Assembly: GCF_027498035.1 (NCBI RefSeq)
Contig: NZ_CP114978.1
Span: forward strand, 806,001-870,000
Reading direction: 5' to 3'
Origin: Pseudoxanthomonas sp.
Lineage (GTDB): Bacteria > Pseudomonadota > Gammaproteobacteria > Xanthomonadales > Xanthomonadaceae
Length of the DNA: 64,000 nt
Shown: positions 56,021 through 64,000 of the stretch, piece after piece
Layout: every line of letters starts with the position of its first letter
Position numbering within the stretch: position 1 is the first letter of the stretch
Notes under the pieces: generated by a model
What the model was told of the DNA's origin: nothing
Databases searched by the model: none
What the model saw: only the letters and a program-made list of their open reading frames with translations
Position numbers and translations under genes: made by a program

Positions 56021-56992
56021 TCATCCTTGGGGTGGCTTCCCGGCTTGCTGCTTTACCCATGCTCCTGCAGCAGCTAAACAACAGAGCGCCAGGATACCGA
56101 AACCAGACAGAACGGTTCCCTGCCAGGTGGTCAGCATGAGGAACGTAGCGATCAGTGAGAACAGTGCACAAGCGATCGTGACTCGGCTATGTCCCAGGCG
56201 ACGGGCAGCGCACTGGTAGGCATGCGTGGTGTGCGGTTGCCACCACGCTTCGCGTCGAAGTACACGACGAAGCAACGTGAAGCCTGCGTCAACACAAAAA
56301 ACAACAAGTGGCAGCAACGCGACAAACGGCGACCCCGCATGGGCCAGGCTCAAGGTTGTAAGCGCTGCCAGAAGATAGCCGAGCGCCCCGCTTCCCACAT
56401 CACCCAGGAAGATGCGCGCGCGGGGGAAGTTGAATGGAAGAAACCCCAGGCACGCCGCACATACTGCCCATCCAAGCAAAGCCCAGGGCGCGGGAAGCAG
56501 CAGCGCAAAGCCGGCCGACGCAATGATGGCCTGGCTGCTTGCCAGTCCGTTGATGCCATCCATGAAGTTCCAGATGTTGATCAGGCTCACAGCCAGGAGC
56601 CATCCCAGCACCACCTGCCACCACGGAAGCGCCTCCAGCGCCAGCGCCGCCGCGAGCAGCGAAGCAGCAAGCAGATGAACTGCGAACCGCAGCGAGGCCG
56701 GCAAGGGGCGATGGTCATCCAGCCAACCGATTCCGGAGACAAGGAGCAGCCCGGCACAAAACAGGATGATCGCCATCAGGTGCGCCGGCCAATACAGGGC
56801 CAGCCACACGCCAGCCGCCAGCACTGGAATCACGATCGCAATCCCACCACCGCGCGGTGTCGGAAGTGCATGGCTCCGCCGTGCCCCGGGGCTATCGAGC
56901 AGACCGCGATGCAGGGCGTAACGCCGCGTCATCCATGTCAAGGCCGCAGCAGCAAGCAGATGCAGCAATAGCCACGGCACCAAACCCGGCAT
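56021..56992 (-). CDS. Glycosyltransferase family 4, WbpL/WecA-like
   Basis: 323 aa from ATG 56992, which overlaps the lapB stop (TGATG). About ten membrane spans. Diagnostic motifs are GIGWLDDHRPLP (Asp pair), NFMDGINGLAS, and IFLGDVGSG, as in the polyprenyl-phosphate GlcNAc/QuiNAc-phosphate transferases. It starts O-antigen or capsule repeat units. It is followed by a matching WbpM-like gene. Confidence 0.93.
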   Translation of the reverse strand: MPGLVPWLLLHLLAAAALTWMTRRYALHRGLLDSPGARRSHALPTPRGGGIAIVIPVLAAGVWLALYWPAHLMAIILFCAGLLLVSGIGWLDDHRPLPASLRFAVHLLAASLLAAALALEALPWWQVVLGWLLAVSLINIWNFMDGINGLASSQAIIASAGFALLLPAPWALLGWAVCAACLGFLPFNFPRARIFLGDVGSGALGYLLAALTTLSLAHAGSPFVALLPLVVFCVDAGFTLLRRVLRREAWWQPHTTHAYQCAARRLGHSRVTIACALFSLIATFLMLTTWQGTVLSGFGILALCCLAAAGAWVKQQAGKPPQG

Positions 56993-58170
56993 CAGACGAC
57001 GGCGTAATTCAGCAAGGGTTTCACTGTGCCCCATTCCTTGCAGCTGGGGCATTGCCAATGATGGGTGCGCGCACCAAATCCGCAGCGCGTGCAGCGATAG
57101 CTGGGATTGCGTACCAGCAACTGGTCGGTGATGTGCTTGAGGTCATGCAGCGTCGCAGTGGAATCGGCGCCTTCGGAGAGGGTGAGGTCGATCAGCGCCG
57201 CTTCGCCACGCACTGAAGGACGGTCCTTGAGCTGTCGGGCCAGATAGATCCGCGCTTCATGCAACCCATCGTGCTTTTCAACCAACTTGGTCAGGGCCAG
57301 CACCGGGGCGATGCCACGGTAGTGCTCACACATCTCAGAAAGGAATGTGCGAGCACCCGAAACATCACCGACCTTTTCGTAGCTGGCAAGCAGGCCCGGC
57401 AGGATCTCCGGCAGATAATCCGGGTCGTGGCGCGCGGCGCGCTCGAACGCACGGACCGCAGCTTCCGGATTGCCGACATCCGCTTCCAGCCGCCCTTCCA
57501 GGATGCCGGCACGCACCGATTTGGCATCTGCCTGGTAAGCGCGCGCGAGCGCACTGCGCGCCGAGTCGATGGCATGGGCGGTGCGATAACGCTCGGCCAA
57601 CTCACACTCGAACTGTGCAACCAGCTTGCCCATCGGCTCGCCGGTCACTTCTTCGAAGCGAGTGGCATTGTCGATGGCCTTTTCCCAGTCTCGCTCGGCC
57701 TGGTAGATACCGATCAAGTGGCGCAGCGCCTGTGGCGCGCGTTCGTCGATCCGCGCCAGGTCGGTGAACACCGTTTCCGCGCGATCCAGCAAGCCGGACT
57801 TCATGTAGTCCTCGCCCAGCGCCAACATGGCCTGGACGCGCTGCTGGTCGCTTAGGTCGCCGCGCTGGACCAAGCCCTGGTGCAGGCGGATCGCACGGTC
57901 GACTTCGCCACGACGACGGAACAGATGCCCCAGCGCAACCTGTGTTTCGAACGTTTCCTTGTCCAGTTCGGCGATGTGCAGGAACAGCTCAATCGCCTTG
58001 TCCGGCTGTTCGTTGAGCAGGTAGTTCAAGCCACGGAAGTAGGTGCTGGACAGGTGGCTGACCTGGGAGACGTTATGCCGTTGACCGCCGCGGCGCCCGA
58101 TCACCCAGCCAATCAATGCGGCCAGAGGCACGAACAGGACAAACCAGAACCACTGGTTGAGAAACTCCAT
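56992..58170 (-). CDS. lapB: Lipopolysaccharide assembly protein LapB
   Basis: 392 aa from ATG 58170 (MEFLNQWFWFVLF). N-terminal membrane anchor, a string of TPR repeats (YLLNEQPDKAIELFLHIAEL, YMKSGLLDRAETVFTDLA) and a C-terminal rubredoxin-like knuckle (YRCTRCGFG...WQCPSCKEW). LapB controls LpxC degradation and LPS assembly. Next to lapA, in the conserved rpsA-ihfB-lapAB order. Confidence 0.95.
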   Translation of the reverse strand: MEFLNQWFWFVLFVPLAALIGWVIGRRGGQRHNVSQVSHLSSTYFRGLNYLLNEQPDKAIELFLHIAELDKETFETQVALGHLFRRRGEVDRAIRLHQGLVQRGDLSDQQRVQAMLALGEDYMKSGLLDRAETVFTDLARIDERAPQALRHLIGIYQAERDWEKAIDNATRFEEVTGEPMGKLVAQFECELAERYRTAHAIDSARSALARAYQADAKSVRAGILEGRLEADVGNPEAAVRAFERAARHDPDYLPEILPGLLASYEKVGDVSGARTFLSEMCEHYRGIAPVLALTKLVEKHDGLHEARIYLARQLKDRPSVRGEAALIDLTLSEGADSTATLHDLKHITDQLLVRNPSYRCTRCGFGARTHHWQCPSCKEWGTVKPLLNYAVV

Positions 58171-58174
58171 CGAC

Positions 58175-58471
58175 TCAGACTCCACTGCCAGGGGGGGCGT
58201 CGGTTACGCCACGCGGCGTGGTGGATGCAGGGGCTGCCGACAGCTTGCCCGCCTTGCGCAGACGCGCATACAGCGGCCAGGCGACGGTGGCCAGCACGAT
58301 CAGTGCACCGATGCAGACACCGGCCAGCAGCGACACGATGATGGCCACGCCCGACATCGTGTTGACCTGGGCAAAGATCAGGTTGAGGTGGACGTCTTCG
58401 GTGTTGAGAAAGCCCACAACGAGCCCGATGGCCAGAAAGACCAGGGCGATGATCAGGCGAAGAATGTTCAT
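58175..58471 (-). CDS. lapA: LapA-like membrane protein
   Basis: 98 aa from ATG 58471 (MNILRLIIALVFLAIG). Two membrane spans (about residues 3-22 and 43-66), between them NTEDVHLNLIFAQV. The C-terminal tail is Pro/Thr-rich. This is the DUF1049/LapA type, part of the LapA-LapB pair. Four bases separate it from lapB. Confidence 0.88.
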   Translation of the reverse strand: MNILRLIIALVFLAIGLVVGFLNTEDVHLNLIFAQVNTMSGVAIIVSLLAGVCIGALIVLATVAWPLYARLRKAGKLSAAPASTTPRGVTDAPPGSGV

Positions 58472-58576
58472 GGGATCCCTCCGGAGCATTGGGCCTAGCT
58501 TAGCTGAGGTAGACCCGGGGGAAGGTAAAACGCGACTGTCGAATGACAGCCCGCGGAGGAACACGCGACAGGCGAC

Positions 58577-58885
58577 TTACTCGCTGCCGATTTCCTCGAT
58601 CGGGCACACGGTGCTGACGCGTTCGCGCAGCTCCTTGCCCGGCTTGAAATGGGGCACGTGCTTGGCAGGCAATGCAACCGGATCACCGGTCTTCGGATTG
58701 CGGCCCATGCGCGGCGGACGGTAATGCAGTGAGAAGCTGCCGAAGCCACGGATCTCGATCCGCTCGCCACGCGTCAGTGCGCCCCCCATCATCTCCAGCA
58801 GCGACTTGACCGCGAGGTCCACGTCGTCCGGCTTCAGGTGCGGCTGTTTGCGCGTGAGGATCTCGATCAGTTCGGATTTCGTCAT
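58577..58885 (-). CDS. ihfB: Integration host factor subunit beta
   Basis: 102 aa. Bacterial DNA-binding fold with KSELIEILTRKQPHLK, GFGSFSLHYRPPRMGRNP and GRNPKTGDPVALPAK. Downstream of rpsA, the conserved location. Confidence 0.97.
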   Translation of the reverse strand: MTKSELIEILTRKQPHLKPDDVDLAVKSLLEMMGGALTRGERIEIRGFGSFSLHYRPPRMGRNPKTGDPVALPAKHVPHFKPGKELRERVSTVCPIEEIGSE

Positions 58886-58918
58886 CGGCTGCTGTGTGGA
58901 ACGTTGGACATGACCACA

Positions 58919-58943
58919 GCCGGCCCGGACGAACCGGGCCGGC
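58919..58943. terminator. Perfect GC-rich hairpin between rpsA and ihfB
   Basis: GCCGGCCCGG-ACGAA-CCGGGCCGGC, a 10-base perfect stem. There is no T-run on either side, so it may be a processing or rho-dependent site more than an intrinsic terminator. Confidence 0.55.
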
Positions 58944-58970
58944 GTGGCATCACGCGTACGACAGACTTAC

Positions 58971-60662
58971 TTACTCGGACTTGCCGCCGTCCAGCTGTGC
59001 GCGCAGCAGCGCGCCCAGGCTGGTGGTACCGGTGGAAGCTTCGGCCGTGGTCTTGTTGTACTCAGCCAGCGCTTCGGCGGTTTCCGCCTCGTCCTTGGCC
59101 TTGATCGACAGCTGCAGGGTGCGACCCTTGCGGTCCATGCCCATGAACTTGGCTTCGATCTTGTCGCCGACCTTCAGGTGCTGACTGGCATCGTCCACGC
59201 GGTCGTAGGAGATGTCGCGGGCCATCACGTAGCCCTCGACGCCGTCGGCCAGCTCGATGGTTGCGCCCTTGGCGTCCACTTCCTTGACCACGCCTTCGAC
59301 CTTGGAGCCCTTCGGATTGGCCGCCATGTACTGGCCGAACGGATCCTGCTCCAGCTGCTTGACGCCCAGGCTGATGCGCTCGCGCTCCGGGTCAACCGCC
59401 AGCACAACTGCTTCCAGGGTGTCGCCCTTCTTGAAGTTGCGCGCGATGTCTTCGCCAGTGGAGTTCCAGCTGATGTCCGACAGGTGGATCAAACCATCGA
59501 TGCCGCCGTCCAGGCCGATGAAGATGCCGAAGTCGGTGATCGACTTGATCTGGCCGGACACCTTGTCGTTCTTCTTGTGAATGGCCGCGAAGGTTTCCCA
59601 CGGATTGGCGGCAACCTGCTTCATGCCCAGCGAGATGCGGCGACGCTCCTCGTCCACGTCCAGGACCATGACTTCGACTTCGTCACCGACCTGCACAACC
59701 TTGGACGGGTTGACGTTCTTGTTGGTCCAATCCATTTCGGACACGTGCACCAGGCCTTCGACGCCCGGCTCGATCTCGACGAATGCGCCGTAATCGGTGA
59801 CGTTGGAGACCTTGCCGTAGACGCGGCTGTTGGACGGATAACGACGGGCGATGTTGTCCCACGGATCCTCGCCCAGCTGCTTCAGGCCCAGGCTGACGCG
59901 GTTGCGCTCGCGGTCGTACTTGAGCACGCGCACTTCCAGCTCCTGACCCACTTCGACCACTTCGGACGGATGGCGCACGCGTTTCCAGGCCATGTCGGTG
60001 ATGTGCAGCAGGCCGTCGATGCCACCCAGGTCGACGAATGCGCCGTAGTCGGTGAGGTTCTTGACCACACCCTTCAGCACCACGCCTTCCTGCAGCTTGT
60101 CCATCAGCGCCTCGCGCTCCTCGGAGTGCTCGGACTCGACGACGGCACGGCGGGAAACGACGACGTTGTTGCGCTTGCGGTCCAGCTTGATGAGCTTGAA
60201 CTCAAGCTCCTTGCCTTCCAGGTAGCCGGGATCGCGCACGGGGCGCACATCAACCAGCGAACCAGGCAGGAACGCGCGGACGTCCTTGATGTCGACGGTG
60301 AAGCCGCCCTTGACCTTGCCACTGATACGGCCAGTGATGGTCTCGTTCTTCTCCAGGGCTTCTTCCAGCTCGTCCCACACCATGGCGCGCTTGGCCTTCT
60401 CGCGCGACAGGACGGTTTCGCCAAAGCCGTTCTCGAGGGAATCCAGCGCGACCTTGACCTGGTCGCCCACACCCACATCGATTTCGCCGGCGTCGTTACG
60501 GAACTGTTCGATCGGCACGATGCCTTCGGACTTCAGGCCGGCGTTGATCACCACCACGTCATTACGCACCTCGACCACGGTGCCGACGACGATGGCGCCC
60601 GGCTTCAGCTTGGCCAGGTGCGCCTGGCTCTGCTCAAACAGTTCTGCAAATGATTCGGTCAT
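58971..60662 (-). CDS. rpsA: 30S ribosomal protein S1
   Basis: 563 aa from ATG 60662 (MTESFAELFEQSQ). Six S1/OB repeats are visible by KxxxT/VVEV-like units: GAIVVGTVVEVRNDVVVINA at the start, then TGRISGKVKGGFTVDIKDV, LKGVVKNLTDYGAFVDLGG, YGKVSNVTDYGAFVEIEPG and two more. Essential translation initiation protein. Upstream cmk and downstream ihfB give the usual order. Confidence 0.98.
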   Translation of the reverse strand: MTESFAELFEQSQAHLAKLKPGAIVVGTVVEVRNDVVVINAGLKSEGIVPIEQFRNDAGEIDVGVGDQVKVALDSLENGFGETVLSREKAKRAMVWDELEEALEKNETITGRISGKVKGGFTVDIKDVRAFLPGSLVDVRPVRDPGYLEGKELEFKLIKLDRKRNNVVVSRRAVVESEHSEEREALMDKLQEGVVLKGVVKNLTDYGAFVDLGGIDGLLHITDMAWKRVRHPSEVVEVGQELEVRVLKYDRERNRVSLGLKQLGEDPWDNIARRYPSNSRVYGKVSNVTDYGAFVEIEPGVEGLVHVSEMDWTNKNVNPSKVVQVGDEVEVMVLDVDEERRRISLGMKQVAANPWETFAAIHKKNDKVSGQIKSITDFGIFIGLDGGIDGLIHLSDISWNSTGEDIARNFKKGDTLEAVVLAVDPERERISLGVKQLEQDPFGQYMAANPKGSKVEGVVKEVDAKGATIELADGVEGYVMARDISYDRVDDASQHLKVGDKIEAKFMGMDRKGRTLQLSIKAKDEAETAEALAEYNKTTAEASTGTTSLGALLRAQLDGGKSE

Positions 60663-60818
60663 TGTTGAATACTCAGTTGGACACACGGACAGGTGACTGC
60701 CTTTCGGCCGTTGCCCCTGTCCACCCGTTAAGGCACCAAGACGGCTGCCGTGTGTAGTTGGTTGGTTAACCACGCAGGCGACATGCCTGCATGGAGCGGA
60801 TCTGCCGCGAAGGACCTT

Positions 60819-61499
60819 TCAGGCCGCGGACGCCGGCACCAAAGCCAGCACCCGTTGGACGACGGCATCGATGCCAAGTCCGGTCGTGTCGATGAGGACG
60901 GCGTCTTCGGCCGGCCGCAGCGGCGCTACCGTGCGCTGGGCATCGCGAGCGTCGCGCGCGAGGATCTCGCGCAGCAGACCGTCAATTGTCACCGAAACCC
61001 CCTTGTCTTTCAACTGCTTATAGCGACGTTCCGCGCGCTCCTCCGCGCCGGCCGTCAGAAAGACCTTGAACGGGGCATCCGGAAAGATGACCGTCCCCAT
61101 GTCGCGACCATCCGCAACCAGGCCTGGAGCGGCCCGAAACGCCCGCTGGCGCTCCTTCAGCGCGGACCGGACCTCGGGAATGGCAGCAATGGCCGAGGCC
61201 ACGGTGCCAGTGGTTTCCAGGCGCAGCTCATCCGTGGCATCAACCCCGTTCACGATCACCCGCATGTCCGCGCCGACCTCTTCACGGAAGGCCACGGTCG
61301 TATCGAATGTGCAGCGCACCAGGGCCGCAGCGTCCGACAGGTCCAGGTCGGCCCAGCTGGCTGCCACGCCCACGGCACGATAGAGCGCACCCGAATCCAG
61401 GTAATGCCAACCCAGGCGCGCGGCCGCCAGGCGGCTGACCGTCCCCTTGCCCGCCCCGGAAGGGCCATCGATGGTGAGCACGGGAATCGATGAAGTCAT
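60819..61499 (-). CDS. cmk: Cytidylate kinase
   Basis: 226 aa. P-loop DGPSGAGKGT (residues 10-19), LDSGALYRAVG and GRDMGTVIFPDAPFKVFL. Converts CMP/dCMP to diphosphates. Lies upstream of rpsA, 156 bases apart. Confidence 0.97.
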   Translation of the reverse strand: MTSSIPVLTIDGPSGAGKGTVSRLAAARLGWHYLDSGALYRAVGVAASWADLDLSDAAALVRCTFDTTVAFREEVGADMRVIVNGVDATDELRLETTGTVASAIAAIPEVRSALKERQRAFRAAPGLVADGRDMGTVIFPDAPFKVFLTAGAEERAERRYKQLKDKGVSVTIDGLLREILARDARDAQRTVAPLRPAEDAVLIDTTGLGIDAVVQRVLALVPASAA

Positions 61500-61674
61500 T
61501 ACTTGTACCTGTCAGCGTGGAAGCATGAAATTATGTCCGAACCCGCACCCGCCCCGCCTCCAAATTCCGCCGCGCCAGGGAAATTCATCCAAGCAGTTGA
61601 ATCCCATGGAAAAGGCAGGTTAGAATAGGCGGCTTAGTGCTGTTCCATTCACTTTTTCGCCGAGGTTTCACATC

Positions 61675-61800
61675 ATGAAGGTCCTGTCCTCCCTGAAGTC
61701 AGCGAAGAACCGTCACCGCGACTGCAAGGTGGTTCGCCGTCGTGGCAAGGTCTTCGTGATCTGCAAGTCCAACCCGCGCTTCAAGGCTCGCCAGCGCTGA
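61675..61800 (+). CDS. rpmJ: 50S ribosomal protein L36, cysteine-poor type
   Basis: 41 aa (MKVLSSLKSAKNRHRDCKVV...). The sequence is a YkgO-like L36 paralogue with only two Cys (C17, C30) in place of the four-ligand zinc ribbon. Such forms substitute for the zinc-binding copy in zinc scarcity in other bacteria; whether it is the only copy here is not visible. A good terminator follows. Confidence 0.93.
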   Translation: MKVLSSLKSAKNRHRDCKVVRRRGKVFVICKSNPRFKARQR

Positions 61801-61823
61801 ATCCTGGCGCCTGCGCGGTACCG

Positions 61824-61850
61824 AAAAACCGCCCTTCCGGGCGGTTTTTT
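61824..61850 (+). terminator. Rho-independent terminator after rpmJ
   Basis: AAAAACCGCCC-TTCC-GGGCGGTTTTTT: an 11-base stem counting the A/T pairs, with a T-run on the plus side. It ends the rpmJ transcript 24 bases after the stop. Confidence 0.93.
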
Positions 61851-61977
61851 GTTGTTGCCAGCCATGACGGCACGGCCATCGGGCCGACGCCGACGTGTGT
61901 CAAAAGTCGCTCCAGATGATTTTTTGTCGCCGGCTTTTCCTCTGCTATAAAGATCGCCTCAACCGGGGAGCCCTGCC

Positions 61978-62304
61978 ATGAAGCGTCACCTGTACGTGCT
62001 GTCTCTGATCGCCCTGACCAGTCTGAGCGCACAGGCATGGTCGGAAACCCTGCTGGTCGACCGCGCACGCGACCCGGCGTCGAACCTGCCCGTCCGCGGC
62101 CTGACCACTTCACAGGTGGAAGCCAAGTTCGGCGCCCCGCAGCAGCGCATGGATCCTCGTGGTGGGCAGAAGCGCCAGTGGCCGACGATCAACCGCTGGG
62201 TCTACCCGCAGTTCACCGTGTACTTCGAAAAGAACAAGGTGATCGACGTGGTGACCAACAAGGCCAGCGCCGACGAGATCGGCCCCAAACCGCCCATCCG
62301 CTGA
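61978..62304 (+). CDS. Small periplasmic protein, SmpA/OmlA-like region
   Basis: 108 aa. Signal peptide (MKRHLYVLSLIALTSLSAQA). The mature part has GLTTSQVEAKFGAPQQRM and VTVYFEKNKV-like FTVYFEKNKVIDVV, similar to the fold of SmpA/BamE-type small proteins. No lipobox Cys is present, so it is soluble. Function unknown. Confidence 0.75.
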   Translation: MKRHLYVLSLIALTSLSAQAWSETLLVDRARDPASNLPVRGLTTSQVEAKFGAPQQRMDPRGGQKRQWPTINRWVYPQFTVYFEKNKVIDVVTNKASADEIGPKPPIR

Positions 62305-62425
62305 AACCCCGCGGCGCGACTGCCCAAGGCAAGGCGCCGCCTGCCTGCCCCGTCATCAAGACGACGCAGCGCATCCTTTGAAATGTGAGCCGGTGCCCTG
62401 TCCCGGCCCAGCCTATGGAGTTCCG

Positions 62426-63457
62426 ATGACCGATGTCCGTTTCCCCGCGGAGTGGGAGCCCCAGTCCGCGATCCTGATCGCGTGGCCGCACGCTGGCACC
62501 GATTGGGCACCGCGCCTGGAATCGGTCGAAGAGACCTATATCGCGCTGGTCGCCGGGATTACCCGCTTCCAGCCGGTGGTGATCTGCGTGGCCGATGGCG
62601 ACCTGCAGATCTACGCAGAAGCACGTCTGCGCTCGGCCCGCGTGGACATGGGCCGCGTGCAGTTCATCGAAGCCCCGTACAACGACACCTGGTTGCGCGA
62701 TTCCGGCCCGATCAGCCTGCGCGGCAAGGATGGCTTCAAGCTGATGGACTTCCGTTTCACCGGCTGGGGCGGCAAGTACGAGGCCTCGCTGGACGACCTG
62801 CTGGTCGGTGCACTGACCGGTGCGGGCGTGTTCCGCGATGCCTATGTGCAAAGCGTGGATTTCGCACTGGAAGGCGGCGGCATCGAAACCGACGGCGAAG
62901 GCACCCTGCTGACCACCTGGCGCTGCCTGCATGAGCGCCACCCGGATGCGACCCGCGAACAGATCACCGCGACCCTGCAGTCGACCCTGCAGCAGGACCG
63001 TGTGCTGTGGCTGGACCACGGCTATCTGGAAGGCGACGACACCGACGCGCATATCGACACCCTGGCCCGTTTCGCGCCGGACAACGCGATCGTCTACCAG
63101 GCCTGCGACGACGTGTCGGACGTGCACCATGCCGAACTCACCGCCATGGGCGATGAGCTTGCCGCGCTGCGCACCACCGATGGCCAGCGCTACACGCTGT
63201 ATCCGCTGCCGTGGGCACAGCCGGTGCTGGATGACGGCCGCCGCCTGGCCGCCAGCTACGCCAATTACCTGATCCTCAACGGCGCAGTGCTGATGCCGGC
63301 CTATGGCGATCCGGCCGATGGCCCGGCCGCCGACGTGCTGGCCAAGGCGTATCCGGGCCGCGAGATCGTGCAGATTCCCTGCCGCGCGCTGATCTGGCAG
63401 AACGGCAGCCTGCACTGCGTGACCATGCAGCTACCCGAAGGCCTGCTGGCGCAGTGA
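62426..63457 (+). CDS. aguA: Agmatine deiminase
   Basis: 343 aa from ATG 62426, with GGAG five bases upstream. Guanidino-modifying enzyme fold: RFPAEWEPQSAILIAWPH, NDTWLRDSGPISLRG (Asp/Arg), and the catalytic Cys in NGSLHCVTMQLPEG. It turns agmatine into N-carbamoylputrescine. The aguB gene follows after a 112-base gap, so both complete the route to putrescine. Confidence 0.96.
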   Translation: MTDVRFPAEWEPQSAILIAWPHAGTDWAPRLESVEETYIALVAGITRFQPVVICVADGDLQIYAEARLRSARVDMGRVQFIEAPYNDTWLRDSGPISLRGKDGFKLMDFRFTGWGGKYEASLDDLLVGALTGAGVFRDAYVQSVDFALEGGGIETDGEGTLLTTWRCLHERHPDATREQITATLQSTLQQDRVLWLDHGYLEGDDTDAHIDTLARFAPDNAIVYQACDDVSDVHHAELTAMGDELAALRTTDGQRYTLYPLPWAQPVLDDGRRLAASYANYLILNGAVLMPAYGDPADGPAADVLAKAYPGREIVQIPCRALIWQNGSLHCVTMQLPEGLLAQ

Positions 63458-63569
63458 ACTTCCGCGCCCCTGCATCGCTCCAATCCGGGCGATGCAGGCC
63501 TGGCGCCCGCCAAGGCCTCTGTACCACCCGCGTTACCATCCCCATTCCCCTGCCGTACTGCTGAACGCC

Positions 63570-64000
63570 ATGACCCGTGACCGCTTGCCCGTTGCCCTGA
63601 TCCAGGAAAAGAACCACGGCGATGCCGATGCCAACCTGACGGTCATCGAGCAACGCGTGGCTGAAGCGGCCAAACGCGGCGCCAAACTGGTGCTGCTGCA
63701 GGAACTGCACAACGGCGCGTACTTCTGCCAGCACGAATCGGTGAACGAATTCGACCTGGCCGAACCGATTCCCGGCCCCAGCACGCAGCGCCTGGCTGCC
63801 CTTGCCAGGCAGCACAAGGTGGTGCTGGTGAGCTCGCTGTTCGAGCGTCGCGCCGCCGGCCTGTATCACAACACCGCCGTGGTCTATGAGGCCGACGGCA
63901 GCATCGCCGGCAAGTACCGCAAGATGCACATCCCGGACGACCCAGGCTTCTATGAGAAGTTCTACTTCACCCCGGGCGACATCGGCTTCAAGCCGATCGA
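63570..64000 (+). CDS. aguB: N-carbamoylputrescine amidase, 5' part
   Basis: ATG 63570 (MTRDRLPVALIQEKN); the frame runs off the window. The nitrilase-fold Glu is in LLQELHNGAYFCQ, and the Lys is in AGKYRKMHIPDD; the Cys is beyond the end. Family fit and position after aguA make this the amidase that releases putrescine. Confidence 0.9.
   Translation, partial: MTRDRLPVALIQEKNHGDADANLTVIEQRVAEAAKRGAKLVLLQELHNGAYFCQHESVNEFDLAEPIPGPSTQRLAALARQHKVVLVSSLFERRAAGLYHNTAVVYEADGSIAGKYRKMHIPDDPGFYEKFYFTPGDIGFKPI

Noticed and set aside
58944..60653. 569-codon plus-strand frame over rpsA
   Set aside because: Antisense to rpsA; S1 repeats explain the repetitive look.

Overview
The window is a GC-rich gammaproteobacterial chromosome segment, most likely from the Xanthomonadaceae (Pseudoxanthomonas, Stenotrophomonas or a close relative). 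The evidence is the cmk-rpsA-ihfB-lapAB and rlmN-pilW-rodZ-yfgM-bamB-der gene orders, a TetR-fadBA fatty-acid oxidation unit of the Xanthomonas type, and the aguA/aguB pair. Genes are tightly packed, with many 1-4 base start/stop overlaps. I see no rRNA, tRNA, insertion sequence, prophage or CRISPR array.

Region 1 to 30 kb is accessory metabolism. It opens with two tandem secreted paralogues facing a three-gene operon of small membrane/periplasmic proteins (DUF6644-like twice, DUF6152-like), plus a haem-motif lipoprotein. Next are a LysR/NAD-epimerase pair, an iron-uptake unit (TonB receptor, ThuA-like periplasmic protein, PepSY-flavodoxin-FNR reductase, Fur-box-like site), an aldo/keto reductase with an MFS exporter and LysR regulator, and a molybdenum aldehyde oxidoreductase operon (paoABCD). 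A three-subunit periplasmic sugar/alcohol dehydrogenase with its own porin follows, then a Yellow/MRJP-like protein and a lower-GC SDR/TetR pair with operator-like palindromes and a 12-C tract.

Region 30 to 64 kb is mostly core. It holds guaB-guaA, folD, a DUF1244 protein, a hydrolase, an FAD-NAD(P) protein, a Kef-type antiporter, moeB-moeA-der, and the bamB-yfgM-rodZ-pilW-rlmN-ndk string. Then come a PsrA-like regulator with fadBA, a surface-polysaccharide set (galU, a WbpM-like epimerase, a WbpL-like transferase) joined to lapB-lapA-ihfB-rpsA-cmk, rpmJ, and aguA with the 5' part of aguB.

Five genes (paoD, paoC, the porin, the FAD-NAD(P) protein and der) are split by what looks like a single extra base each. 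Removing one base restores a family-typical length in all five. Because der is essential, at least that break, and probably all of them, are more likely sequence errors than true pseudogenes. Functions are read from motifs and gene order only; no database search was possible.
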